DNA of 64,000 bases from Campylorhamphus procurvoides (GCA_013396655.1 WBMV01007711.1:158362-222361); one strand, 5' to 3'. Shown: positions 13,531 to 26,200, counted from the stretch's first letter. Numbers and translations: made by a program. Notes: generated by a model not told the origin, from the sequence alone.

Positions 13531-15335
13531 ACTTCCAAAGCCACTCCCCAGGGCACAACCCCACTATGACACTCCAGCTTTGCTGGTACCTGACCCTATG
13601 CTGGGCTGGCACAGCTCCCAAATCCCATCTCAGTGTGAGGATCCCATGAAAGCCGGGTAGATGAAGAGCTCATCCCTTTCCTCTCTGATGAAGCAGAACC
13701 ACTTCTGAACTGCTTGCAGCCAGTAGATGTATTAGTGCCCAGCTTTGGCAGAGAAGGGCTCTGAACCAGCATCCTGGTTTTCCAAGCCCCGTTTTCCTCA
13801 CCAGGAAGGTGATGGATCGTGGGATGGATCATTTACAGTTGGTAGCAAGAGGGTTTGCTTTTATTTTGGGGATGTGAGGGCCCTTTTGAAGCAGCACAGG
13901 GCCCCCTGATGAGCACAGACTGAATGCCTGTGATCAGCCTCCTGTAGCCTCTCTAGCACAGGAGTCCCATCCCCAAATGATCCCATGTCACATCCATAAA
14001 TTCATTTAATCTCCTTTTCCCCTGCAGCTCAGGTGGGTGTTTGTGCCACCCCTCGGGTGGGCATGATCACCGTGGTGAGGAGGACAATTCCTCCCCCAAG
14101 CTTGGAGTGGGGCAGTGACTTTTGGGGACCACATCCAGCTGGCACAGCTTGCCACCTCTGCTACATCCAAAGGGGATAAAACCTCCCAAATGAGGGGCAC
14201 TCCCAAACTTCCTGAGGATGGAGAGTGCCAGGGAGAGGACTCTGACTCCTTGGGAGGGTCAGCCCACGCAGGCAGAGGAGCATCACAGGCAAAAACGCTG
14301 ATGCAAGCAAATCCAGCGTGGCACCAAGAGGAAGACTGTGCCCTCTGGACTATTTCTGGCTTGTTTTTCCCAGCTGTGGAGCCACTGATCTATGATATTG
14401 TCAGTGCTGTGACTAAGGGCTCTGCAGTCGGAGTCACATCGAGCCAGAGTTGGAGAGAGGGATGCGAGCAGCTCTCGGGGGACCGGTAATGGGAGAGAGC
14501 CCTTCACCTCCTGTTTACACTTTAATGCCCATCCAGGTTATTCATTATTTATTGCTAATGTATTTATAGAGCATTACCAGCACGCACGGGGCTCTGCAGA
14601 CAGCTGGGGAAAAGGTGCTCTCTGCTTTGGATAGCGTGGGATAAACAGGGCAGTTTAACATAACACAGGCTCTGCTGACCCACTGCCTTTGTGCCTGAGC
14701 CCTGACACACTGGAGGGACCATCCCTCCCCTCCTGTCCTGGTTTTTGTGGCTTTTCCAGGACATTTTCTCCATGCATCTCTTGGGTCCTGGACACAGCAA
14801 AGCCAAGCCTGGCACCCAAGGCACCTACTCCCTCATGCCCACTAATGTGCACCCCTGTGCTGGACCTACCCACCCGTGGCTGCATTACAAGTCTGTGCTG
14901 TTTAAATGCAAAATCTTTGATAGCATCTTAAAATATGCACCAATTAACTCAGCTGTGTCCCGTTCCACCTGGATCTCTGGATGCCAATGAATCCATTGAC
15001 AATTACCTGTTATCTGACATACTCCCAATTCTATTTTTCTTCCCCTGACCTTTCCCTGAGCTTCCTTGATTTCTCTGGCTGCTGTTAGACACTGTCACTT
15101 TAAATACAGGGTTTGCCCAATTCCTGGGAGCACAGTAAGGTGTGGCCAGGAGCAGCTCAAGCCACCCAGTCACACCAGCATCCACACCTTACCTGCCCCC
15201 TGTAGAATCCAGATCTTCTGGGGAAAGAAATCCTAAGAAGTGGGGAAATCCTCTGGGAATAAGGGCAGGATGAGAGATAAGGACAGAGAGGAAGGGAAAA
15301 ATCAAGACCTGAGGAAAAAATCAAGACCTGAGAGA

Positions 15336-15470
15336 ACCCCATCCCTGGAAGTGAACAAGGCCAGGCTGGACAGAGCTTGGAGCAACCTGGGGTACTGGAA
15401 GGTGTCTCAGTGGGGCTGGAACTGGATGAGCTTTAAGATCCTCCCAACCCAAACCATCCTGTGACTCTCT
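15336..15470 (+). repeat. CR1 LINE 3' fragment
   Basis: This is a sense-orientation CR1 tail of about 130 bp ending in CCCAACCCAAACCATCCTGT. A duplicated 18-bp word, based on AAAATCAAGACCTGAG, lies directly before it and may mark the insertion boundary. Confidence 0.8.
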
Positions 15471-15862
15471 GTGCCAGGACAGGATTTATTTAATGCGACC
15501 CCCAGCTCAGGTCCAAGAGGGTATTTAGACACCCAAAAGGGATCCAGATGCTGCTGCATCTGGCTGTGAACACAGTGCTCCCAGTCCCTTGCTGTCACTC
15601 CAGCATCTAAAAATCCCATGCCCACTCCAACACCATCCTTCAGGGCCAGGGGCTTGTGATTCCCAGAGTCACAGCAGCAGCCCTGGGCAGCCCCTGGGGT
15701 GGTGGAGGGACCCAAGCAGGCTTAGAAGCAGAGGGAGACAACCCTACAATGCTCAGGGGTGCTGCAGGGTGTCTGGCTTTTGGGGCAGGTCAGGGAATTG
15801 GGACCAGGGCTGGAAGGGAAGCAGGACAGCCCCTAGATCCTTCCCGGGCTGGAGAGGGGCTG

Positions 15863-16262
15863 ACACCACTCCAAATCCTAACTGGGATGGAGGCAGATTG
15901 AGACAACACCCCAAATCCTCCCTGGGATGGAGCAGGACTGAGACAACACCCCAAATCCTCACCGGAATGAGAGCAGATTGAGACAACACCCCAAATCCTA
16001 ACTGGGATGGAGGGGGACTAAGACAATCGCTCAAATCCCCCGTGAGATGGAAAGTGACTGAGACAACACCCCAAAACCTCCCTGGGATAAAAGGGGACTG
16101 AGACAAGTCCCCAAATCCTAACTGGGATGGAGGGGAACTGAGCCAATCCCCCAAATCCTCCCTGGCATAGAAAGGGACTGAGGCAATCCCCCAAATCCTC
16201 CCTGGGATGGAAGGGGAACTGAGGCAGTCCCCCGAATCCTCCCTGGAACAGAAAGAGCCGGT
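15863..16262. repeat. 40-bp minisatellite, about ten copies
   Basis: Ten successive units of 40 bp (one of 41) can be laid out end to end. Each follows the pattern ACAACACCCCAAATCCTCCC followed by TGGGATGGAGGGGGACTGAG, with scattered substitutions and almost no indels. The array ends some 230 bp before the first recognisable TPBGL codons. Its minus-strand open frame (about 200 residues of repeating text) has no domain and is a by-product of a unit whose length is not a multiple of three. Confidence 0.92.
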
Positions 16263-16492
16263 GACAGCCCCCATCTCGTCCCTAGGGCGGGGCGGGGACA
16301 CCGCAGCATCTCTCCCAAGTCCCACCTTGCTGCGAAAGGACCGGCACAGCTCCCATACGCTCCCCGAGCTTGATGGTGACCGCGACATCTCCTAACCCCT
16401 CCCTGGGCTGGAAGAGCTGCCCCCAGCCGGGGCAGCCCCCTCCCTGCCCCGACACCCCTCGGTGGGGACGGGCTGCGAGCCCAGCCCAGCCC

Positions 16493-16493
16493 N
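16493..16493. other. Single-N assembly break
   Basis: A lone N lies exactly where recognisable TPBGL coding sequence begins. The sequence before it does not encode the expected signal peptide or the N-terminal cysteine-rich LRR cap. I infer that the N marks a join across missing sequence rather than one unread base. Confidence 0.6.
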
Positions 16494-17408
16494 AGCGGCT
16501 GGAGGAGCCCCCGAGGGAGCTGCCGGCCGCCGTCCACAACCTCAGCATCGCCGGCAGCAACCTGAGCATCCTGCCCCGCGCCGCCTTCGCCGCCCGCCCG
16601 CTGCGCGACCTCCGCCTGCTCCGCCTGCGCCACGACAACATCCACACCATCGAGGACATGGCCCTGCAGGGCCTGCCCGCCCTGCGCACCCTCGACCTGA
16701 GCCACAACCCGCTGCTCTCGGTGGCCGCCGGTGCCTTCTCGGGGGCGCCGCTGCTGCGNNNNNNNNNNNNNNNNNNNNNNNNNNNNNNNNNNNNNNNNNN
16801 NNNNNNNNNNNNNNNNNNNNNNNNNNNNNNNNACCCTGCGGCGCCTGGAGCTGGCGGGCAATGCCCTGCGGGCTCTGCCGGCCGCGCTGCTGCCCCCGGG
16901 GCTGGAGGAGCTGGACCTGCGGAACAACTCCCTGCAGCGCCTGGCGGCCGCCGAGCTCCACAGCCTGGAGGCGCCGGAGCTGCGGGGGCTGCGCCTCAAC
17001 CTGGGGGCCAACCCGCTGAGCTGCGACTGTGCCCTGCGCCCCTTCCTCGCCTGGCTGCGCTCCGCGGGCTCCCGGGTGCTCGACGCCCGCAGCCTGCGGT
17101 GTGCGGGGCCGCCGGCGCTGCGCGGGGCTGCGCTGCTCCGCCTGCGCCCCGAGGGGCTGCTGTGTGCGGGCGGCGACGGCGGCGAGCCCGGCCAGCTGGA
17201 GACGGCCTCCTACGTCTTCTTCGGCATCGTCCTGGCGCTCATCGGCGTCGTCTTCCTCATGGTGCTCTACCTGAACCGCCGCGGCATCAAACGCTGGCTG
17301 CACAACCTGCGCGAGGCTTGCCGCGACCAGATGGAGGGGTACCACTACCGCTACGAGCAGGACGCCGATCCCCGCTGTGCCAGCGCCGTGGGCACCCCGG
17401 GGCTCTGA
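16494..17408 (+). CDS. TPBGL: Trophoblast glycoprotein-like LRR membrane protein, partial
   Basis: This is a type I plasma-membrane leucine-rich-repeat protein related to TPBG (5T4); TPBG modulates Wnt signalling, but the role of TPBGL is poorly known. Before the gap the translation has LRR text such as LPALRTLDLSHNPL. After the gap (from 16833) come further repeats (RLELAGNALRALP, LEELDLRNNSLQRL), an LRRCT cap with the CDC cysteine pattern (about 16980-17175), a transmembrane helix (about 17209-17275, FFGIVLALIGVVFLMVLYLN) and a short tail containing REACRDQMEGYHYRYEQDAD, the family hallmark. It ends at TGA 17406-17408. It is intronless as far as visible, as in mammals. The signal peptide and LRRNT cap (roughly the first 50-60 residues) are absent, and a 74-N gap removes part of the central LRRs. 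The frames before and after the gap differ, so the gap length is wrong. TPBG itself is less likely because the text around the membrane segment and the tail match TPBGL better. Confidence 0.88.
16759..16832. other. Assembly gap of 74 N inside TPBGL
   Basis: This run of N interrupts the LRR region. The upstream reading frame enters it with two bases of a codon and the downstream frame starts on a codon boundary, so 74 bases cannot be the true length; a length of one more than a multiple of three is needed. From the mammalian protein I infer that about 27 residues are missing. Confidence 0.95.
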
Positions 17409-17960
17409 CGGCGCCCTCGCCATCCGCCCGCCCTGCCGCCCCTCGACGCCTCCGCTCCCGACATCCACACCCCGCACCGGCCCCGTCCATCCCCTGCCCG
17501 TGGCACCACCGAAAAGCAGTCCTTGAGGACGAGCCGGGGTGCATCACAGCGGGGTGACCCTCCCTGGAGGGCTCTCCTTGCCCGTAGGGGACCAGGCTGG
17601 GTCCGTCCGTCCGTCCGTCCATCCATCCATCCATCCCTCCATTCCTCCCCGTCCCAGCGCACGCCCGGGTGGGCCCCGCGGGGTGCTGGCACGCAGGGCC
17701 CCGATGCTCCCGGCAGGATGAGGAGATCAGGAGCCCCTTCCCGCACCTGGAGCCCCTTCCCGCACCTGCTCTCCAGCAGCGGGTCCCCTCGGGCCCGCGG
17801 GATTCGGCACCAGGCGCATCCCGGGAAGCAGCGGGCGATACCTGAAACTGTCCTCCTGGATGTTCCTGGAGCCTGGACTTGACTTTGACCATGTACAGCT
17901 CTCTTTCCTATTAGATTTCTATTTGACAGATGCGAAGTTTAACTTGATTTCTTTTTTTTT
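17409..17960 (+). other. Probable TPBGL 3' UTR
   Basis: GC-rich sequence follows the TPBGL stop codon. It contains a (GTCC)n/(ATCC)n tetranucleotide run at 17611-17640 and a 19-bp duplication (GAGCCCCTTCCCGCACCTG) at about 17732-17769, then turns AT-rich at about 17880. I saw no canonical AATAAA close by, so the end is a guess. No other coding evidence is present. Confidence 0.4.
17611..17640. repeat. GTCC/ATCC tetranucleotide microsatellite
   Basis: Four GTCC units pass directly into five ATCC units, a compound tetranucleotide tract just after the TPBGL coding sequence. It is likely polymorphic in length. Confidence 0.85.
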
Positions 17961-20900
17961 TTTCCCTTTCTCTTCAAAGAGGAAAACACACCGTCCGGCC
18001 GCCCCCCAACCCCCGAGAAGCGACGTGCTTTGCCGAGCCCATTTACCCATTTAGTTTTGTTCCGTGACATTTCCAGCTCGTTCCAGGCACAAAACGATGC
18101 AGCTGCGTAGGAAACGCCTCCGTTTGCTGCGTGCATGTTTCCCCGGGGCACTTTTCTGACTCTAAAATATAGCGGTAGACCCGGCTGTCTCGGCACTTTG
18201 TAATTTAAAACGAGCAAAGCAGAAGCTCCCGCCCTACTTTCCCTGCCCGTGTTTGCTTTAGTGCCTGTTACTATAACCTAGAGCAAATATATTGAAAGAT
18301 GCACCCACTCCATCGTCTATTTTCTATAGAGCTCCTTGCAATGATCCCAAATATCCCCGTGGCTGAGGCGAAGTTACTGTGGCTGGTTTGCCAGAGGAAG
18401 GGATCTCTGAGCTCCTCCAGTTTTCTTAGTGCTTAGAAACTTCTTTTCCTGGGCTGGTTTGGTGGCCAGGGATTGCAGAGAGGTTTTGTGTGGCTTGTGC
18501 ACAGATCTCAGTCCTGATCCTTCTCTGGCTCCCAGGAAAATTGCCCAGGTACCAGTTTTTATCTCCTGGGTGGTTTGGTACCTAGTCCATGAGACACTGG
18601 AGTGCTGAGCATCTATGGATGCAGGGCTTCAACTCCTGGTGTTTCTTGAAATGAAGCTGCAGCTTTTGCACTGTGGCATCTTAAAATGCCGAATTTCAGT
18701 GCTGGGATGAAAACTGGAGTGTTGCATTTTTCACCATCTGTGTTTGCCTTTCTGTGTACTGGGAGGCTGTTACAGGCAAGGTGGGCAGGATTAAGGACAG
18801 GGATGCATCCAGTGTTTTCCAGGTGTTTTGGGATCCTCAGGAGCAGCGGGTACTTAGGCTGCTGGGCTTGTAAGGGAGAGTTTGTGGGAGTTGTGTTCCC
18901 TGAGCCTGTGTATGGACTCAGCTGCTGGGTGGAAGCACACTTATTTCCACACCCAGAGACCCCAGGAAAAATGGGACCTGCTGTAGGACCTTTTGCATTT
19001 TTCCCCTTTGAACTTTCTCTGCTTGAAATCCCCGTGTTGAGGTGGGCAAGCTGGGAAAGGGGAGCTGGAGCAGAGCTTGGGCTCTCTTCTGACAGGGATA
19101 GAACACTGGGAGTCAAAATCATTTTCCTGGGTGCTTTGGCTGGCCCTGCTGAGGAGGGAGCTGGTTCCCAACGAGACCCAGTTCCTGGGGAACCCTGAAA
19201 TGCCCCTAGCTCAGCTCATCTGAAGAAACTTGTTGCATTTCAGGGACCTCTTTCCAAGGTTTTCTCCCCATCATAGGAGTGTGTGGGCTCTGGTCTCACC
19301 TTGACACCTCATACAGTGAGTGAGGGGGGAGAAATCTCATCTTGCCCCTCACCTTCATCCACTTTCCCACCTCCTCCCTCCACTTCCCCACAGAAACAGT
19401 TCAGAGTGCAGCCCCTGAGCAAAAGAAAGGTCTAAGGGATGGATTTGCACATCTGGCAGAGCAGATCCTGGGCTGTGAGTCCACAGGCACAGCAGTTTGT
19501 GGGGGTGGAGCTGGGAAGCCCTGGCAGGATTTTACATCTTGCAGGGAGAAGCCTGAAGGGCTCTGAAGGCAGGAGGGAGATTGTTGGATCAGGGAACTCC
19601 AGAACCTGGGATAGATAAGGGGAAGGAAATCACCTCCAGGCAAACAGAAGAGTGTCTGAACACATTCTGGCCCCAAAGCCCTTTGACTAGAGGGGTTGGA
19701 GGGAGGTGGTGGCTTTGGGTCCCCAGGGTTTAGGGCACTTCTTTTGGCATTGAGCAGCAGGAGGGTGGGAATATCCTCCCCATCCAAAAAGGGTGCAGTG
19801 AGACCCTGTGAATGTGCAGACCCTCTCCAGGAAGGCAAAGCCCCATCAGCCCAGCCTGGGAGCTGTGGGATGTGGGTGGGTAACCAGCTGTAGGAGCAGA
19901 ATTCCTGTGGCTTGTTAACATCAACATGATTCTGTGCAGCACATACCCCACGCATGACGAACGGGCAGGGTTAGGGAACCTCTGGATTAGGGAATTGTCA
20001 CCGAGCTGAGACTCAAAATGTGCTTTTTGGGTTCCCAAAGACAGCCCTGTGTTTGGACAATCCCAGCTGCCATCCTATTTGCATGCACTGCCTTTCCACG
20101 AAGGGGAATGTGGACCTCCCAGTGTCCCAAGCCCAGGGCTGCTGCCTGAGTGGAAAGTTACCCCAACAGCTCCCAGAGCCAGAGGAAATGTAGGATATAA
20201 ATGGCATCTGTTCTAGGAATCAAGCAAAGGTTGCTCAGACCCCCCTGCAATGGCTCATCACTGAAAGAAAGGAGGGGGAAAAGAAGCCAAAAAATGCCTT
20301 TTTATATGCCCCACATATGAGATGCCACCAGCACTTGGCTTTTCCTTATTTTCCAAAGAGCTCCGAGGTTCCTGGGGCCAATCCAGCCAAGAGGCAGGGA
20401 GGTTTGGCCAGGGAGGTGGATGTGGATGCAGCCCGAGTTGGACCAGGATTTCTTCCCTGCCCTGCCTGCACCCACCTGCATCCTTGAAGGGTTCAGGTGC
20501 TTGTGTCACCAGGCTGGAGTATCCCAGTGTGTTCCAAGGTGCTCCCTGGAGCCCAGAGCTGTAGGAAAGAAAGAGTCTGCGTGTGGTCTCAATTTAGTGC
20601 AGAAGAAGCCAAAATTCCCAGCATGGATTGCAGCTGGATTTATCCAGGGGAAAGAACTGAGCTGGAGCATCGTCCTTGTCCCCACTGAGTGTGGGGTTGT
20701 GATGCTCCTACACTCAATCAGGGAAGGAAATCAACCACTGGCTGCCTCCTCCTCACAAAAATATACAGAATTAATAATAATTACTTCTGCCCAAGCAGCT
20801 TCACCCCTGAAAACCTTCCTCCCAGGTTCCTTCACCCTCACTTTTCTCCTTTGTTACCAGGGATTCACCCAAACTCCAGAAGGAGGAAAAATACCCCTCT

Positions 20901-23229
20901 GCTTTTCATTTTTAGCTTTAGGAAGAGCATGTTACCCTTATGCCTTGGGCAAACTGAGGCACAAACAAAGCAGGGGTGAGTTTCTGATGGCAGGGAAGGG
21001 TTTGGGCAGGAAAAAAAACCCCACAGAAACAGTTCAGAGCTGGGGACACTTGGCCAGGGAAGGAGATCAAAGCCCTCAGCGTAAGCAGAGCCTGTGTTTT
21101 CCCAAGCCTGGCTCCAGAGGGAGCTGGCACAGCACAGCCTGGGCAGATGGGGAAGGACATGTTTCCACTAATCTGCCCCAATCTGGATTATTTTTTCCAA
21201 ATAAACATGCTTTCCCAGCTGTTTTGAGCAAGATTTTGGCATGCTGGGGACAGGGGGGAAGGTGGTAGGGGTGGAGGTGATGGAGGGGTGTCCCTATGCC
21301 AACATCTGCATGGAGAGGAGGATCAGAACATCTCTGAGGTGGTTTTGGCAGCACATCACCCAATTTCTGAGGCTGGGATTACCCCCTTTGGTGCCTACTG
21401 AGGGCAGGGCATTCGCTGAAGTTTTCTCTATGAAAATCCACTGAAAAATAATTTATATTGATGGCCTGGTGTCTCACCCACCTCATCTCCCATCCAGAGC
21501 AGAGCTGGGACCTTCTGCAGCTCCCATTGGGATAAAACAGCACAGAAAATCCCTCCGGGTGCTGGATGTCCAGGATGATCCACATCAGCCAGTTTCTGGG
21601 GGTTTGGGAACCTCCCAAGGCAAGGTGAGCAGGACCAACCCAGGGCAGATCAGTGTTGGTCCCTCAGCCTGTGCAAGGTGACACCAGCACAGACAGTCCC
21701 ATCCTCCCAGCATGTTCTCCAATCCCTCGCCAGCCTGACATTTACAAATCCCTATTTTTAGATGATCTTCATCCCTTTAATTGTTCAGGTGTCTCAGAGA
21801 AGCTGCTCTGCATGGGCAGGATGAACCCCCAGGCCCTGGAGATGCTGCTCTGCATGGGCAGGATCACCCCTGTTTCTCTGTGCTTCAGTTTCTCTTTGGG
21901 AAAACAGTGCAATTGAGGGTCTCCCCCTGACTCCAGAGACCAGATTTTGGGAGATGTTGGTCCCACTCCAACCCCAAACCCTCAGATAGGACTTCAGGAG
22001 CCCCTTAGCTTTCCCCCATAACATCACAAGAGGAGGCAACAGACCCTCATCCCTTCTTGCTGCCCTGACCCATGGCAAGATGGAGCAAACCAGGACAAAT
22101 CCAGGAGCCCCCAGAGACAGCCCATGCAGGCTGGGCTTGGCACATCAGTAATTAACTTAATTGCTAAATTAAAATTTAAATTGACAAGAGCTGAAGGCAC
22201 TGCTGCCTGTGAGGACTTGCAGCAGCCCTGGTGCTCCCCATTCTGATGTCCCCAGGTCCTGGTGCTGTGCAAGCGGCACAGAGGGACCCTGGAACCTCCA
22301 AGTGAGGCTCTCAATTTGGAGGTAACTGATGAGCTGGGAGAAGAAGGGCTCTGAGATAAGAGCCTTACAGCGGAGATAAAACAACCACTGATGTGCAGGA
22401 TGAAGGCTGTAGCCATCGCTGCAGGGATGCAAGAACCCTCCTGGATGTGCTGCTGTGCCCTCAGGAACCACTTCACATCAACCTCCACAATGCTTTAACC
22501 TTAAAAACACTAAAGCCAAGCTGGAGAGACCTTCCAGCACCTTCCCGTGCCTAAAGGGGCTCCAGGAGAGCTGGAGAGGGACTTGGGACAAGGGATGGAG
22601 GGACAGGACACAGGGAATGGCTTCCCAGTGCCAGAGGGCAGGGTTGGGTGGGATTATTGGGAAGGAATTGGTGGCTGGGAGGGGGGGCAGGCCCTGGCAC
22701 AGGTTGGGCAGAGAAACTGTGGCTGCCCCATCCTTGAAAGTGTCCAAGGCCAGGTGGAAGGTGCCCATGGCAGGGGATGGCTTTAAGGTCCCTGCCAACC
22801 CAAACCACCCCATAGTTGTGCAATCTCTTGTCTCAGTTTAACGGTAAGAACCTCTCATTTAAACAGTAAGAACCCCACAACATTCCCACCAGTGGGTCAT
22901 TTCCTCAGGACAGAGAGACAAACCCTCTCCACTTGCCCATTTCCCCAGTTGGAGCTAAAAGCCTTTTGGGGCCAGTGCCACTCTGGATGGAGCTGCTGTC
23001 CTCTGCAGTGCCCAGCCCTGCTCACCTGCAGCAGTGGCTGCTCCTCTCCCCATCCCCTTTTCCTTCACAAACAGACCCTCTCCCTCCTAAGCTGCTGCTT
23101 TTCCTGAAGCAACTTCACCCCAAAGTTCCTTGGGGCTTGAGGTATCCAAGTGGCACATGGATATTGCCCCAAGCCCAGATTTTGGGGCAAGAGGGTTTGG
23201 CTAAAGAAGATTGAAGAAACACAAAGGAT
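17961..23229. other. Intergenic region between TPBGL and PGM2L1
   Basis: I see no supported gene here. Several frames of 150-280 codons are open (for example 20420-21268 on the plus strand), but they have no domain, no repeats of residues and no conserved motif. The stretch contains one CR1 copy at 22500-22815 and a short imperfect duplication (GCTGCTCTGCATGGGCAGGA) at about 21801 and 21845. Confidence 0.6.
22500..22815 (+). repeat. CR1 LINE 3' fragment
   Basis: This is a sense-orientation CR1 copy of about 315 bp. It covers the GGAGAGCTGGAGAGGGACTT block through the CCAACCCAAACCACCCCATA tail and is 5'-truncated and non-coding. Confidence 0.9.
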
Positions 23230-26200
23230 TGCAACTACAACGGGAATATTTTATTATAACACTTCATTCAGCTAAATCCACATAGCAATACACAGAAACT
23301 CTTCAGAAAAGTGCAAATTCTCACTCTGTATTTGTAATATGCCCTAGTTTTACAGAACAAACACTGGGTAAACAGGAGCACAGATCCAGAACTCCCCAAG
23401 ATTCCAGGCAAGGAGAACAATGCAGCTTCAGATGCTTCAATCACCCTGTACAGAGCTACAAATGTCCTGGGCACCAAGCTGGGCTGTAACCACCCAGGAA
23501 TAACCATGGAAAGAGCCCCCTCTCTTAGCTGGGGGGAGAACAGGACCAAAAGGGGAAGGAAAGAAAGTGATAACAATATTGGTTTTAAAATTAAAGAGAA
23601 CATCCAAATGCTTCCTAAAGCAGCACACACATTCCCCCTGCCTCAAGTGATGGAAACCACCATTCCAGCTCATGGCTTCTCCCTCAATGCTCCCAGAGTT
23701 TCACACAAATACAGGAGCTGAAATCCCTAATCCTTCAGGAGCCTGGCAGAGAGGACACACAGAGTGCTACCTGAGCACAGCTAAACCAGGGAATAAAACC
23801 CCAGGAATGTCAACATGCAGGTACCCACAACCTGGGACAGCAACAGCTGGGGGTGAGTTGGGGCAGGGAAGGGACCCCAAGGAAGGTGTGGGTAACTCAC
23901 CTTAACCTCTGAGGCACAGAGGGTTTCACTTCTTCACTGACCCCCTGGACAACATGAGGGTGTATTTCCCCTCCTCAGAAGGAAGAGCTAGGTGTCAAAA
24001 GTGAAGGAAATTTAGGAGAGGTCCTAACTAGGGTCTTGCCTGGCAAGTGCCCTGAACACAGAAAGCTCCTGTCCCACCCTCAGGGAAACAGCTTTTCCAT
24101 AGTTTAAACTTGCCACATCAAAAGGGAAAAGACAAAACCAAGCCCTCTGAATGTTATCAAACACTAACCCCAACTCACTGCCTGTGTGATTGCAGCTCAA
24201 GCCAATGCCCAACCTTTAAAAAGATGTATTTTACCTGGAAGAACCTCATAAACAATATCCTTGGATCTGTGATCTGCTCCCTATTCAAGTCAGAAAAGCC
24301 TTTGTTCTTTTTGCAAAGTAGGAAAAAACAGCTGAACAACTGAAAGAAGGTTGTGCAGGAACCCAATGAACTCCAACACGATGCATAACAAAGTTACAGA
24401 GCAAAGAAACAAGAGAATTCCAGTCCTTCACAGTAACAGAGGTAAGGGATGCAAGAGCTGAGGGAGGAGATGGAGGAGTTCCACAAATGGAACAGTATAA
24501 ACATATCAAACAGGTCCAATACAGTAGGAGAACAACAGTAGCAGCAGTTTCAAAACAGCAAATAGTTATTCTACCCTTAAAGTACATTCAACACATTGTG
24601 CCTGTTGCTGTCAGCCCAAAAGCATCACTAACAGCTAGAACTCACTGCCAAAGCCATCCATGGGAAGCATCCCAGGTACAAAACACCCACAGCTGGGTTT
24701 GTTCATTTAATGAAACATATTTAAACTAGGAACAAGTTACCAACTTGCTAACAACGCTTATGCAACCCCCAGATTTTCTTTGTTTCCAACACTTGCCTTC
24801 TGAGCCAAAGCAGATCTCTGCGAAATTGCAGATTCCTGCCCTTTGTAGGAGCACAAACATCACTCACAAGACAAAACTGCTACAATAACACAACACACAC
24901 ACTATGCTTTTTACAGCCTTTGTTCAAAGTTGTGTTCTAAGTCACTTGTTCTCTTCTGTACCACCAGGAGAACAAAATCCTCAAAGCCTCAGGGTTTAAT
25001 CTGCTGCCAAAGGAAGGAATGGCAAGAGCTCCTTCAAATTTAGTGCAGATCTGCACCTTTTTTTTGGGAAAAGTGGAGGCAAAGCAGCATCAGAAATGCC
25101 TTCACACCTTCCAGCCCTACCCAGCACTAAACAGCAACAGAAGCATACTCTGGTATACCTGTTTTCCCCCCATCAGTCAAATGTACAATTAAAAAAAAAA
25201 GGCAGTTTTTCGGCATTAGATACATCTCACTCAACGGCAGAACAATTTGGAGACACTTAAAAGAAAAAAATAAATAGCAGTGACAGGTCAGAATTTGTGC
25301 AACACAGACCTTCTGTGGCACATGTACATTCATATACACCAAAGGATTCTCTCCATGGATATAGTGCAAAGCTGCTGCCAGCAGGAAAAACCCAAACCAA
25401 GGGGCTCTTTAAAGCCATGGAGAGGCAACACACACAAACCCACCCTGTGCCATCCAGCTGGAAGGGAACAATGAGATGGAGGACAAACCTGGAGAGTTAA
25501 CAATAGTGGCAAACAACAGCTTGAACTGAAGTGCATCTTGGGTTCTTCTCTCATCACTTTCAACAAAACTCAGTGCTACCTTGTTTTATTTATTTACTTC
25601 CTGTCAATGGTAACCAGGAGATGCCCAGAACCAGCTCTCCTGTGCCAAAGTGTGGCTTTGATTGTTTGAAGCACCACATACCTCCAGGAGAAATTGTGTA
25701 TTGGTCTATTTCTTGTAAAAATGTAATTAGATATATCACTTTCTGCTGAGAAAACAGATAATGAGGAGTTGTTAAATATTTGCCCCGAAAGATAAAGAAG
25801 AATAATATTTACAAAGTGCTACTCAAACAAATGAACTGACAAGACATGATAAATAATCAGAATTTACTGTGTCAGAGTCTCATCACTTCTTTTTGAACCA
25901 CAAAACCTATCAACTCAGGTCAGAAAAACCCAAGAAGTCACTGACTGGCATTTTCATTCAGAGTTAAACACAAAAAAAGCTTAAGACCCTTCAGGGATAT
26001 GGGACAAAACCCAGCTACAAAGCCTGTGATGGTCATAATGGGCAATTTAACCAAATAATGACCAATTCCTGCTCCTCTGGAGGCCTTGGAAAGGCACTAC
26101 ACAACTCCAACCCCAAACCAGAACTGCAGGTGCTGCCACTATTGTTTCACTGCCAAGTGCATTCAGACAGACACAGGAGATGCACCAAGAACACCTTTAC

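Larger units (their letters stand above)
1..15862. other. Intergenic region with CR1 fragments, no supported gene
   Basis: No open reading frame in this stretch shows a recognisable domain, codon pattern or splice-linked homology. The longer frames are interrupted, overlap each other on both strands, and several lie inside CR1 copies. The sequence holds the CR1 fragments listed separately, a poly-T run near 7870, a CTT-rich run near 4255-4275, an (ATT/AAC)-rich microsatellite at about 12898-12957 and an 18-bp direct repeat at about 15296-15332. AT-rich non-repetitive blocks near 6800-6910, 8330-8450 and 14510-14580 could be conserved non-coding elements, but only alignment to other birds could show that. 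Confidence 0.6.

Noticed and set aside
15753..16388. Long minus-strand open frame of about 200 residues with repeating text
   Set aside because: It lies over the 40-bp minisatellite; its residue repeats come from the DNA repeat and no domain, start context or splice sites support it.
16118..17477. Minus-strand frames of about 300 codons opposite TPBGL
   Set aside because: They are shadows of the very GC-rich TPBGL coding sequence, include N runs, and are low-complexity Arg/Ala/Gly text.
20420..21268. 282-codon plus-strand open frame
   Set aside because: It has no signal, domain or motif and no splice or conservation evidence; a frame of this length can occur by chance in GC-moderate intergenic DNA.
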